From Mactromeris polynyma (taxonomy: Eukaryota; Mollusca; Bivalvia; Venerida; Mactridae), in NCBI GenBank assembly GCA_032209605.1, contig JASFXZ010000003.1, positions 33,258,762-33,322,761 of the forward strand: DNA of 64,000 nt. The letters run 5' to 3'. Below, in pieces: positions 1-30,400 of this stretch (position 1 is its first letter; each line of letters opens with the position of its first letter). Under the pieces are notes generated by a model. It was given only the letters and a program-made list of their open reading frames with translations. It was not told the DNA's origin and made no database searches. Position numbers and translations under genes: made by a program.

Positions 1-900
1 TTTTTTAAAATAGAACTAAGAGAAAAGAAAAGAAAGGAGCAAAGTGTAATGTTTAACAATGAAGTTGTTACAAATGTTCGACTTATAGCGTAAAGCGTTT
101 GGTGTCTTTTTTTGTATTTTTTGCTGACAGTTCCAAGGCTGTAATTCGCTGTATAATTGTTGTTTCTGTTTATGTTATGAATGTGTTTTGTATTTCCCTT
201 TCCCCTGTGCAATTCTGTCACTTTATACAGTGTTCAGATTGTTTCCTGCCCATTTTTGGCCTATTGCGGCCAGTTGTCTTGACTTGTCCTGTGATCTTTT
301 CCATCCATTAATTCCCCCCATCCACCTCCCTTCACTGTCCACTTTGATTCTCCTAGTTATTCCTTGTGGTCTGCCGGGCCATTCCTTGTGCCTCTGTTCC
401 TTAATATGTGTACCATTTGATCCCCTTAAGTGCCTTATGTTTTGTGGATTGTTGTTTTTCCGGAGGTCTGTGTGGGGAGGCACTGTCTTGTGTATGTGGC
501 GTTCCCTGTAGTTACGTATTCTCTCTGTTTTTTTTCTACTTATTTGTAAACTTATCTACGAATGAGTACATTGGTTTCATTTGTATACGTGGGGCAAACG
601 AAACGTAAAACTTTTGTATCGAGACGATTATCTATGTTTCACGGTAAGGTTTGATAAAAGAACATGCATGTGGTGTCTATATAAAGTACAATACAAGAAC
701 AAGTGGTCTGTTGATTCGAAATTACCACAAATACACGTGGGGGAATCAATTATGTTTTTTACAAACAAATGGGATTTTAAGATGCTGCATCCTGTTCTCA
801 GTATAATGGAGCCTCGTTAGTAATTTGATAATTTCGAGGGTCATAAGTCAGTCATGCTCGGGTGTTCGAATGGAACCGAGCTCTCATGGATATCAGACTT

Positions 901-975
901 CTGTATAAGTTTGATTGAGACACAATCAAAACTGAGGACTTTATCGTGTTCACAAGCATTTGTTTGCGGACGCAC
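901..975. repeat. Interspersed repeat fragment shared with 31243-31316
   Basis: About 75 bp containing 'ttgattgaga', 'caatcaaaactg' and 'ttatcgtgttcacaagca' followed by 'cggacgcac'. Nearly the same text occurs in an MRPL1 intron at 31243-31316. Two copies in one window mark it as a dispersed repeat rather than coding sequence. Confidence 0.7.
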
Positions 976-2190
976 GGACGACGGTCAACGCGACATTAGA
1001 GCTAAAAATGATATTTATTCGAGTCAAATAAATGCTACAATTTGTTGCATTGTTTATTTTCTAATGATTTGCATCTGCAGTTTGTTCTATTTTCCAAAAA
1101 AGTTAAATATTTCAGCTGAACTGGTGTACTAGAGTGGAATAAGCAAAACAACATTTTGCATTGAGATGTGTTTGAACACATTTTGCGATCATGTATTAGT
1201 AATTGGATTATACGCCATGTTTTATGTGGCTAATAGGAGTCATTGTTTTTAAACTGGAGCCCTGTTGATACTGAAGACAGGTAGACGGTACATGTATTTC
1301 GATATTTCCAACACCTAGACTGTTAAGAAATGTGACCATTTCTAAATTAAGTTGTCGATTAAATGCCCTGAAAATACTATTTTCTACGGAATTCTGGGAG
1401 ATGAACTGGTGATTTGCTATTCGATAAATATGAAGGAATTTAAAACATGTAATAACTTACCTACCGCTGATGCATTTTGAATTAGTAGCTTTTTTTCATA
1501 AAGGGTGTAAAGCAAAGTACTTTAATAGTCTATACATATGCTTAGTTTGGTAAACTTTTGAAAGGTATCCGCATTATAATGGCCATTAAATATACATAAT
1601 CTTTTTATTTCTTTTCAAACGTCATACAATCTGTACATGGTTTAAAAAAATGAAAAACGGTCAAAAAATTGATAAATGGAAGGGGAAATTGTCATTTCTA
1701 TCAATGAAAAAAACCCAGAATGTGCTAAAAGTTACGCTTGTGTTTGTTCATCTACATATTTTGTACAAATGTTAATCCAGAACAATATTAGATGTCAAGT
1801 CAAAACTGAAAATTGTCCAAAGCAAACAAGTATACGCACGGTTTTCATAGCATTTTTATTAGGACACTTAATTAATTCAATCACCATAAAAACGTAATCA
1901 GTATCTAATGACTTTTATCTAACGCTCGAGCTACTTTAAGTGGTGTTATGTTTTGTTATTTGTATGTATAAATAACATATATACAGTATGAGAAAAAACA
2001 ACAGGATTCGCACTATTGTGGAATGTAATGTGTACTGATCAGTATGACAGTAATACAGTAGCTGATCATCAAAGTGGCATGCATTCACATTTTATTCAAG
2101 CACTTTATGATATTTGAACAAGATAATATTACAACAGATATAACTCTAGAATCTTTTATTTGTTATTAATTTGAAGAGTTATATATATAG

Positions 2191-2276
2191 TGGTTATTGG
2201 CACTCCTAAACATAGTTGATTGAACTCGGGCTACGCCCTCGTGTCATTACATGAGGTTTAGACGTTCTAATAACCC
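2191..2276. repeat. Small palindromic element
   Basis: The arms at 2191-2211 (tggttattggcactcctaaa...) and 2256-2276 are imperfect reverse complements, sharing GGTTATT and CTAAAC. The spacer carries 'gggctacgccctcg'. The length and hairpin form fit a MITE-like palindrome. No ORF. Confidence 0.5.
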
Positions 2277-2485
2277 CAGGGCTTAAGGTCACCCGGATGC
2301 ACTTATATATACTTGTATATGTACAATAACATGAATTGCTATTCAAATGTATGTTTACATAGTACGATAACTTTATGTGCCATAAAGTTCGATATGTAGG
2401 CTCTTCAATCCCACATCATGTTTACATAAAACACACAGCACACTCTTCGTATTTTGTTACGAAATCACAATGAGTTACGTGATGA

Positions 2486-2517
2486 CACGGACCTATATAC
2501 ATATATATAGGTCCGTG
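2486..2517. repeat. Perfect 14-bp inverted repeat
   Basis: CACGGACCTATATA is followed by a 4-base spacer and then its exact reverse complement. It lies about 400 bp upstream of the GLUD start codon. It could be an extruding hairpin or a remnant of a small element; no function can be assigned. Confidence 0.7.
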
Positions 2518-2760
2518 GTGATAAGTTGAACACACACAAAGAAGAATTAATTGTATTCTCTCCGACACCAATGGTATCGATACCACTGAATAGAATATAT
2601 ACAACAGACCACTAAATCAGAAGGAAAAAGATTACCCTGTTACACTAACAAGGGGGGTAATCAGTGTAAAAGTACGGACGAACGACTATGGTAAGTATTT
2701 GCCCTTGTCTGCCTTTTTCGGTTCTCAAGTACAGTGACGTACACAAATCATCTGATTACA

Positions 2761-2916
2761 TTACGGCGTATCCTATTGGTGATTTCCCACCACGTGCCGT
2801 ACACACCTCCATGACCGATCAGTGAGCCAAGGTCGGGTGTTAGTAGAACTTTTACGTGAGAGGAAATTTGTTCGTAGTGATATTTGGTTTGTTATTTTTA
2901 AACAACTGCTATTACA
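2761..2916 (+). promoter_or_regulatory. Probable GLUD promoter and 5'UTR
   Basis: This segment precedes the first coding exon. It is less AT-rich than its surroundings and carries an inverted CCAAT box (ATTGG, 2775-2779) and a CACGTG E-box (2791-2796). No TATA box is placed convincingly, which fits a housekeeping promoter. The transcription start cannot be fixed from sequence alone. Confidence 0.45.
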
Positions 2917-21528
<18,612 letters not shown>

Positions 21529-21649
21529 TCATCAACACCAAAAAAACAATACGCTGGTCACAATCACCATAATGATTTACTGACACTGAAAACAGTCATC
21601 ATTTTAGTTTTTTGTTGTACAGAAATATATATAGATGATGTGTAGAGTA

Positions 21650-21655
21650 AATAAA
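21650..21655 (+). other. Putative GLUD polyadenylation signal AATAAA
   Basis: The first canonical hexamer after the stop codon, about 120 nt downstream, in AT-rich sequence followed by 'tgtaaatattg'. Cleavage site not determined. Confidence 0.55.
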
Positions 21656-24138
21656 TGTAAATATTGTTAGACTAGTGTTGGTGATGTATAGCATTTATTT
21701 TGATAGAACAGAAGTACTTTGTGTATAAATAATTGGTTTCATTTTATTTGCTTCAAGATAACATTGTATTCATCAAGCAGGCATTATATGTATAGACTAT
21801 TGGCACCTATTGTTATTCACAGCAAAATGTTATTTGGTTATATAACCTACACTATTGGTGTTTGTCTTTCCATTTGATAGTCTATGAAGAAAATGATCTA
21901 TGTTTAAATTGTGTGTTGATGTGTTAATTTGAAATCTTTATCATTGTTTCAAACCAGAAATTTCGGTACATATTGTTTCTTTGTTTTTCTTCTCTTGCCA
22001 GCATCCGTTATGCTTTTATATACTAACCTATGTCCAATTATCTCTCGTTTGTTTAACTTTAGACTGTTAATTTTATTTTTTTACTATACCGAACATGTAT
22101 TTGTTACATTATTAACATGTGAGCATATAATTTATGCGAGCATGTATTGTATGTGTACATTTACATGTGAGAATATATTGTATGTGTACATACAAATGAA
22201 ATTGTTTAAGAAATGAGATACTGTGTAATGATACATCAATTAATTAACTTCAGTTATGTTTGTAGATATATATGCATATATACAATTTTCATATCAGCAC
22301 TTTGTTATTAGATACATATAATCTGAATATTTCTGCTAATCAAACTCTAAAACCCAACGCTTTGGTTATAATCTTGACATTCTCGCTTTTCTATCACATT
22401 ATAGAATTATAATTTCCATGTTTATTAGTTTTACGTCTCCATAGCAACACTTTTCTGTAGATGTACATTTGGGCTTCTGTTGAGAGGTTGTTGCTCAAAA
22501 AATAAAGGATTGCTCTGGAGTGGTTGCTTTGTATCTTTATTGTTTATATGAGCGCTACTATGGGATTTACAACATCTTCTGTAAGTGACGCCATTCCAAG
22601 AAAATGCAACATGTGACGTCACTATTTGCATGCAGCAAACAATGTTTACTCATATGCTCACTTTGTTCTCATATTGCCATATTGGGCAAATATTGCTTAC
22701 TGTCAGTACATGATGACGTCACATGTGACATTTTCTGGAAATGACCTCACTTAAAGAAGAGGTTGGAAATTGTTCAGCGGTGCTCATTAATAGTCTTGAT
22801 ACATGCAAACATTGTATAATACTGTGTTCATTCTAATATCCTGAATCTCAGCTCCTTTGTTTTGCTATGAAATTATTACAACTAACAAATCCTACCAAAA
22901 ACATGGAACATTTCACAATTTGCTTTTTTACTCTGGAACTGTGATATTTGTGATCTTATTGGTATCCAAATGGCATTATGTGAAATTTGTGTTACATGTG
23001 CTATGTTCTGCTGTGTTCTTTTCATTGCATTTGTTTTCTGTGCTCAGTGTTAATCGTGAGAAAATGGTTATATCGCCCTAGTTATGTTTTATACTTCATG
23101 TATGTGTTGTTATTGTAGATTGGTTACATCACTGTTAATCTAGATATATATGTACATATGGCAAAGTATTGTTCCAAATACTGTACACTGTCGTATTATC
23201 CTGTTTTATGCAGTTTATTGACCTGCTATTACATACAACTAGTTTATATTAGTAGTTACCAGACAAAGTCGGAAAAATTCAGATCTCGTTCATTTCGTTC
23301 ATTCATTGTTATTGTCCTGGAGAAAAAGTATAAATAAATATCAGCTGTCAAGAAAAACAGATGCTTTGAAATAATGAAAATTTGCTTTTGCTTTGGAGTG
23401 ACTTGTTTAATCAAAGATATATATATATATTGGTGAAGTGTTTCTAATTTTTGTACTTGTCAGTACAGCTGTCTACAGTCTATTGCTTGTGTTGATTTAC
23501 TGTGGTTACATTTGAATTCTATCTTTATTTATTAAAGCTTTTCTTGTACGACATCATACTGTTGTTTTCTTGGACCCAAATTCTTATTTTCGATTGTTTT
23601 AAATGTTTAAGATAACTCAAGTGCGTCGATGCTCAAGAGTGGGTCCTGCACTTTAATGGGAAGAAGAACTGCTCCTTATAAACCTCCAACCCAACAAGTT
23701 GGAGGATAGTATTCCTCTAGACAGACAGTATAGCAGACCTCTAGCTAGACAGTGGCTACATTGCATTCATTCAAATGTGTATGTTAAATAAGATCATTTG
23801 TTCAAAGACAGTAGGGTTATCATAAATAATGATAAACATACTGGGTAATGATATGGCATGTTGCTAGGCATGTAGATCACGAATATATAAATTTGTCTGA
23901 AAAACAAAGATAAACTGTGGTTATGAGAGAAATAGCAAGAAGAAACGGCATTCATCATGACTTTGAAAACATTTAAACCACAACTGTTTTGTAACATGTT
24001 TTTTCTTAATTTCACACCTGTCACCCGTGTCCCCTGATTACGCATTTCAGACCAATTTTACTACGATATTACGGCATACATTAAATGTGGAATATATTAT
24101 TTTGTATATCAATTGCAATGACTGTCTGTATACAGTAG

Positions 24139-24332
24139 AAGAATTTACGACCATGCCAATAGAACAAGTCCCAGCCCATGATGCAATGGATTTGTCAAAA
24201 TTACTACAATTCTCGTTATCCAGAGAAGAGTTGAATAAAATAGGTTTTTCCAAATATTATCCTAATGTAAAACAAGCAAAACTTTGTCATTTTCATGTTT
24301 ATTACATTCAAGTTATTAAATCTAAACTATAA
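24139..24332 (+). other. Unassigned open segment antisense to the MRPL1 3' end
   Basis: A plus-strand frame reading EEFTTMPIEQVPAHDAMDLS, KLLQFSLSREELNKIGFS and onward to a TAA at 24330-24332. Its balanced composition differs from the surrounding AT-rich DNA, and 'tgtatacag' upstream could be an acceptor. No family recognised, and no partner exon found. It could be a stray exon, a pseudogene fragment or chance. Confidence 0.2.
24298..24303 (-). other. Putative MRPL1 polyadenylation signal
   Basis: TTTATT on the plus strand is AATAAA on the minus strand, about 40 nt after the MRPL1 stop codon. It implies a very short 3'UTR. Confidence 0.5.
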
Positions 24333-24343
24333 AATCACAATCT

Positions 24344-24477
24344 CTAGTCCTCGTCATCGCTATCTTCCACATTGGATGTTTGAGTTTTATCATCTTGTGT
24401 AAGAAAGTTGTCTATTTCTAGATTGAATATTTCTGTAGAAGGAGGAGCTATCAGCTGAACACTTTGAACCAGATGAA
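24344..24477 (-). CDS. MRPL1: MRPL1 exon 9 (C terminus, stop)
   Basis: Acceptor gtttttgtag; ends TAG at 24346-24344. Encodes HLVQSVQLIAPPSTEIFNLE then an acidic tail ending EDSDDED. A hAT-like MITE lies only 27 bp upstream of the acceptor (24505-24935). Confidence 0.9.
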
Positions 24478-27400
24478 CTACAAAAACAAAATGTTGATAT
24501 AAACTAGGGATGTCAACGAATCGCCATTTTGGTATTCGAACGAATGGTATTCGAATATTCAAACATTCGACCTTCTTATTTAATAATAATACATTTGCAA
24601 TTCGAAGTTTAAATTTATGCTAATCAATTTTGTGTTTTAAACTGATCACTCAAGTTGTCAAAATCCCCGCGATTACCAATAATTTCAGGGCCTAAGTGTC
24701 ATCACCAGAGTGTTATATCTCTCTTGCCCCCTAATAATAATATACATCATGATATGCCAATTAACACCTGTAGATATTATTGTCAATCGTAAAATGTCAT
24801 TCAATGCATTAATGCCCATCATTGTAATTTAATACACATAAATTCAGCATTTATATTGAAAATATATATTCTATCGAATATTCAAATGCCGAATCAATAT
24901 TCTGACGAATATCCGAATATTTGTTGACATCCCTAATATAAACATCGAACAGCTGTAATGGTACAAAAACAACACCAATTGTAGTGCTAAATATACCAAA
25001 GTTCTTGACAAACATCTACCAAGCAAGGTCAACAACAATTTAACGAAAGTAACATGGAGATTCGTGATAAAAATTCCAAAATGAAATAAGTGTCAATCAC
25101 AGGAATTTTCCAAAGTATCTGTTATAGTAGTAATCCTGGGCCCTGTGGGCTGCCTTGGGCCCTCTGGTGGATGCAGGGGGCAATCATATAAGGGGCAAAA
25201 AGGCCATGGCAAACCCAAATTACATCAATTACAGAGAAGTATTGCTACCCTGTAAATAAAGTCACAACTTCTTCTAGCTTGAGGTAAGGACAGAAAGTAA
25301 AGAGGCAAGTAGACAATGGAACAATCCATACCTTGATTTTTTGGCTTCAATTCTAACAATTTAGACACCATGAAGGAGAAATTTTCTTTCAAAACATCTG
25401 TATCTTGATTAAGCTGAAACAATAAAAGGGAAACAATTATAAAAAATATATTAACAATAAAAACAACAAAAATCCAGAATAACCTTGACCATGGATGACC
25501 AACTTAGTAGTGAAATGTTCCTCACACAAGCTGGTACAACATTGATCAAGCACAATGACATTACAAAATTTACATTTTTGCCAGTGAAAGAAGCACTTAT
25601 CAGTCATTTAAGAATGCATCAGTAAATTGTGAATTCTCAGTGTTTTCTGTTTTGGCTTAGCTATGCTCACAATGCATTAAAATAGATAGCTCAGTCCTCA
25701 TCATCAGGGGCGCCGCGGCCTACACATTTCCCCAGAAAATATATGCCAAAACGCACCTCTGACATTCTAGGGTCAACCTTTTTTTCTGGGGGAGCATGCC
25801 CCCAGACCCCCCTACATCTTGGCCTACACATTCATTTCATCCAAGCTACGCCCCTGATCATTATAGGTTACTTTTCAAAAGAAAAGTCTTTCCTCATTGC
25901 AAACATAACCTTAATTTATCACCAGCATGTCCATGTATGTTTTTCATCAGACATACAGAATTGTTGCAATTCATAAACTAAAAGGTGATACACTCTAAAC
26001 CTAGAAACATTTGTGAATGCAAATTTCCAAATTTTTCATAATGCTGACATTCCTGAGCTATTATAATTGACCGAACCATCATCCTCCCCTACTACATAAC
26101 TTCAAGGACAGTTCTTCGGGGCCAGTAATTGCCACTGAAAGGTATCAACCACAAATACGCCATGCTTAAAAAACATGAAATATTTTGATTGTTTACAGTA
26201 TTATAGTATCTGTCTATAATACACTTAACAAAACTTATATGTGTGCACTTTTTAATGTTGTATTACTTTTTTATTGATTAACATTTCTACACAAAATTTT
26301 GTATATTGGCTACGTGTAGATAACGATTCTCAGGTCTATACGACGGTGTTGCCATGCTGTGAGCACATGCCCTATTAGACTCTTTCCAATCAACCAGACC
26401 ATCATAACTGGGAGCTGCAGTATTGATTTTTATCGCATCATCAGATTGATTGATTTTATTTGTTCAATCTGTAGATTTATGACATGAAATAAATAAAATA
26501 TTATGCCACGCATCTACTTTATATTTGTTGAAAATTACAGCAAGATCAGACCGTCATATTTTGTATAATCTGTACAGAAAAGAAGCAAGTAAGACAAATA
26601 AAAGATTTCATACCAAACCAAATGGTACTTGAGCTTGTCCAACAGGGTCCGATTGTTTACGAGATTTATATGTAACACCTGCCATATATTTCTTCATAAT
26701 TTCTTCCAAATCACTAGTAATAAAACCTGGAGCAAAATAATGTCAGTAATTTATTCTGTTAAACATACAGAAAGGACAGAAGGATGCAAATACTTTGTTC
26801 GTAAAGTTTATTTAATTTTGAAGCAATATGAACTAAATCCATCCGCCCTCTCAAGAGTTACTGGAAACCAATGTTTTAGTTGCAAAAGGGCCATAACTCC
26901 TCCATATACTGGTGGATTGTAACCGAAATCGAACTGGACCTGTATTTTATTATCCTATGCTTGTATGCCCAATATAAATTGAATCTATCAATCCTTTCAA
27001 TAGTTATTAACCAATTTATGCACAGACAGAGGGACAAGGGTAACACTTCATGCCTCTTTGCCATTCTTTGGAAAACAGAACTGTTGTTTCATAGTTAAAA
27101 ACAACATATTGACTGCATAGTACAAAACAAATACAACAGCATATTTAAAAAAAATGAGTTACAACAGTTTTTTACCAAACCCTCGATGCAGTGTATGAAT
27201 ATAACTACAGTAATAATGGTCTTTACTTAATTTACCTCATTTTCATGAAAACACTGTAAAAATACAAGTACACAATATAACGTACCACTTTTCATTGTGG
27301 GAAATCTTTCCATCAGTAAAGATCGAATTTTGATGAGTTTTACTGCCATGGCTGGAGTGGCAAACATAAAGTCACTCTGTATAACATCATCTTTACGTAA

Positions 27401-30400
27401 TATACCTTGATTAAACTGAAAAAAGTAATATAAAAGTAAAAATCAAATATTCAACAAAACTAAAACCATTTTGTAACAAAATGTACTTAGTAGTAAAGAG
27501 GGGAAAACTCATTTACTTTTAAGGTGATTCACCCATGTTCAATGCTGTATAATTTGTGTGGATTTAAGAAAGCAGGGTTAACAAAGCACAAAGAAAGCTT
27601 CTTATAACCCTGATGAAACAATAACTCTATATGTAGTACCTAACAATAACTATCTGTCAATTTCTATGGCCATAAACTGAAAATGTAAAGTCCTATCGTA
27701 TTAACTCCCCTGTTTTTTTTAACATCTCTAGAATCACTAAAAAAATGAAACTAGATGCCCAAGGGCAACATGTCGAGCCCGCCAATTGTCAAGAGATTAA
27801 GAGAATATGGTTATATAATGCTTAACAGTGCATATCTATTATACACATTTTTTTACTTTTGATTTTTAAAAGTAAGTTTGACCTTTGAGCTACCAGTATG
27901 TACTGGTAGGGTACGGGTCTTGCACAACACATGAGGTCACCATAGTGAACGTTTGTGCCCAGTAATTTGAAAATCCCCCATCGATGACAGCGTAATATTC
28001 CAGAAAAGATGTTTTTTACTCATTTTCTTGACATTTGACCTCCAAGTGTGATCTTGACCTTTGAGCTACGGACACAAGTCTTGCGCGTGACATGCCGTCT
28101 CATCATGGCAGACATTTGTGCTAAATAATTTGAAAATCCCAAAATAAATGACTGGAATACAAGATTTTTAGACCAATTTTTGACGTTTGATCTCTAAATG
28201 TGACCGTGACCTTTGAGCTACGAGACACGGGTCTTGCATGCGACACTCTGTCTTATCATTTGTGTAAGTATTTGTGCCAAGTAATTTGAAAATCCCACAA
28301 TAAATGACTGTGTAATGGTCCGGACAACGAAATCTAGACCCAGTTATGACATTTGACCACCAAGTGTGACCTTGACCTACAGACATGGGTCTTGCTCGTG
28401 ACACTGTCTCATCATGGTGAACATTTGTGTCAAATAATTTGAAAGTCCCACAATAAATGACAGTGCAATACTCCGGACAAGATGTTTTAGACCCATGAAC
28501 TGGCGCAAGCACACACATACACCGGACCGCCATTGTGGTGACTATATCAAGCTCACCGCAAGCTGGCTTGACAACAAAATGACTGAGCTATTGCCCTCAT
28601 TTTTTGTATAAACTTATTTCAGTGGTGCTTTACTTGGTGCATATACTAAAACTTGATGTTGTACAGCTGGACTATTTGTAAAACTGATATTTTTATAAAT
28701 ACTTATTTTTTACATATTTAAATAAAAAATATTTGAAATACAAGTAAGAGTAAGAGGTACATTCTACAATAAACTGTACAATGCAAAATAACTTTGACAG
28801 TCATTTGTTCTGCAATAAAAAATCATACTTCATATTTCATTAAAATGCAAAATTTATTTGCATAATTTTTTCCACAAATGATAAGAAACCAGTCTGTCCT
28901 TTTATAAAATATGCATCTGACTCATTTCATTTAAAATGTCTTCTTATATAACATACCGGGTAATGGTGAATGGATATTCATTTTCACTTGCAGGCATATT
29001 TTTTAAAAGCATTTACTAGACACTGATACAGCTTTTCACAGATTTCAAACTAAGGATTTGTTTTAATTCTGGACCGTAGTACAACTTTAATGAAATGCAT
29101 TAATCCACACCTACAATACAGTTACCATTGATTACAAAACCATGATATATAACTGTTTTCACAAACATGGAAAATGATCACACTTTCAAGTAAGATCTTT
29201 CATGAAGGAATGTGTAGAATAAAGTCTACTATACAATGAACAGTCTGACAAGTTAAATACAATATAAAATTGTATACAGTACAGACTGAAAATATAAACA
29301 GTGTTATTTGCTCTTCATCAATTAGAGCTATACACTGGAACAAAGATAATATAACGTACCAAACCAATGAGATCTTCCCCACCCACTTGTGTCGCACCAA
29401 GATTTCGACATAACTCTTGATCGGTCAGAGACTGTAAATGTAAGAAGCAACATGTGTGTTTAAATGGTACGTCAACTACGTAAATATAACATTTTCCTCA
29501 CCTCATCACATACCCTCAAATCCCAAAAATAAGCCAGGGACTTTCTTTACATTTCAGTAAGACATTGGTGGCTTATTTTTGAAACTGGCCTAATTTTGGA
29601 CCGCCTTTTTATGAACAATTCTCGATAAGAAATTCTAACATCATATGTAACTAATTTAGTATATTTTCAATTCCTCTATCAGCAAATACATATAACCAAA
29701 GAATAGAATCAACTCACACAAAAATGGAGACTAATTTTTGAAAACTGCCAACTTTTATGTACTGTTTTGCTGTAACAAACTGGTGACATATGTTTGAATC
29801 TAGGTTAAAATGGAGACTGGCTACTTTCAGGATTGCCGGGTATATCAACTTTCTAAGTAGATTCTGTTCTAAATAATACTTGTATATAGCTCAAACAATA
29901 ACTAGCATAACTTCTGACAATCATATCACGACCCTATCAATATGAAGAGTTCCCATGTGTATAATAGGAAGAATACATCATTGTCCAAGTGATTTAAATG
30001 TTGAATATGTCATTCCTATAATAAATTCAGGGGAAATAACTATAAAATTTGTAAGCATTAAAAATTTGATGAGAAAAGAATTGTATAACAGTAGTTAACA
30101 ATGAAGAAATGGTCATAAATCTATTATTTATTAATTACCCTTTTTACCATCAATATAAAAAATTGTAAATAAAGCAGTCTTACCTCACAAAATACAAATA
30201 TACTCTTCTTCTGTTGATGGTCAAAACTGTGTGGAAATTCTAACAAGCCGCATATATTTTTCATAAATTTTGTCTGAAAATACATAAATCATAATTTTAC
30301 AAGCATGTCCAATGGAGTTCTAAAACACAGAAAAAGCTACACATAAACTTTAGATCATTTAAAACTACATGTACAATTTTTACTGTTAGCACCTAACGTT

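Larger units (their letters stand above)
1..2760. other. Upstream flank, no supported gene
   Basis: AT-rich sequence with only short open frames and no recognisable domain. It contains a repeat fragment near 901-975 that recurs at 31243-31316, a palindromic element at 2191-2276 and a perfect inverted repeat at 2486-2517. I see no splice-bounded coding segment. The first 500 bases are pyrimidine-rich and could be part of a degenerate mobile element, but nothing specific is identifiable. Confidence 0.5.
21529..24343. other. GLUD 3'UTR and intergenic region to the MRPL1 end
   Basis: The GLUD 3'UTR starts here with a first AATAAA at 21650-21655; a later 'attaaa' near 23530 could serve a long isoform. 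A segment at 22436-22500 resembles 46983-47060. A short hairpin (cctccaac/gttggagg) sits at 23684-23706. Near the end, the segment 24139-24332 is listed separately. GLUD and MRPL1 converge tail to tail. Confidence 0.6.

Noticed and set aside
28168..28533. 121-codon minus-strand frame with internal peptide repeats
   Set aside because: It reads through the tandem units of the dispersed repeat at 27748-28576.
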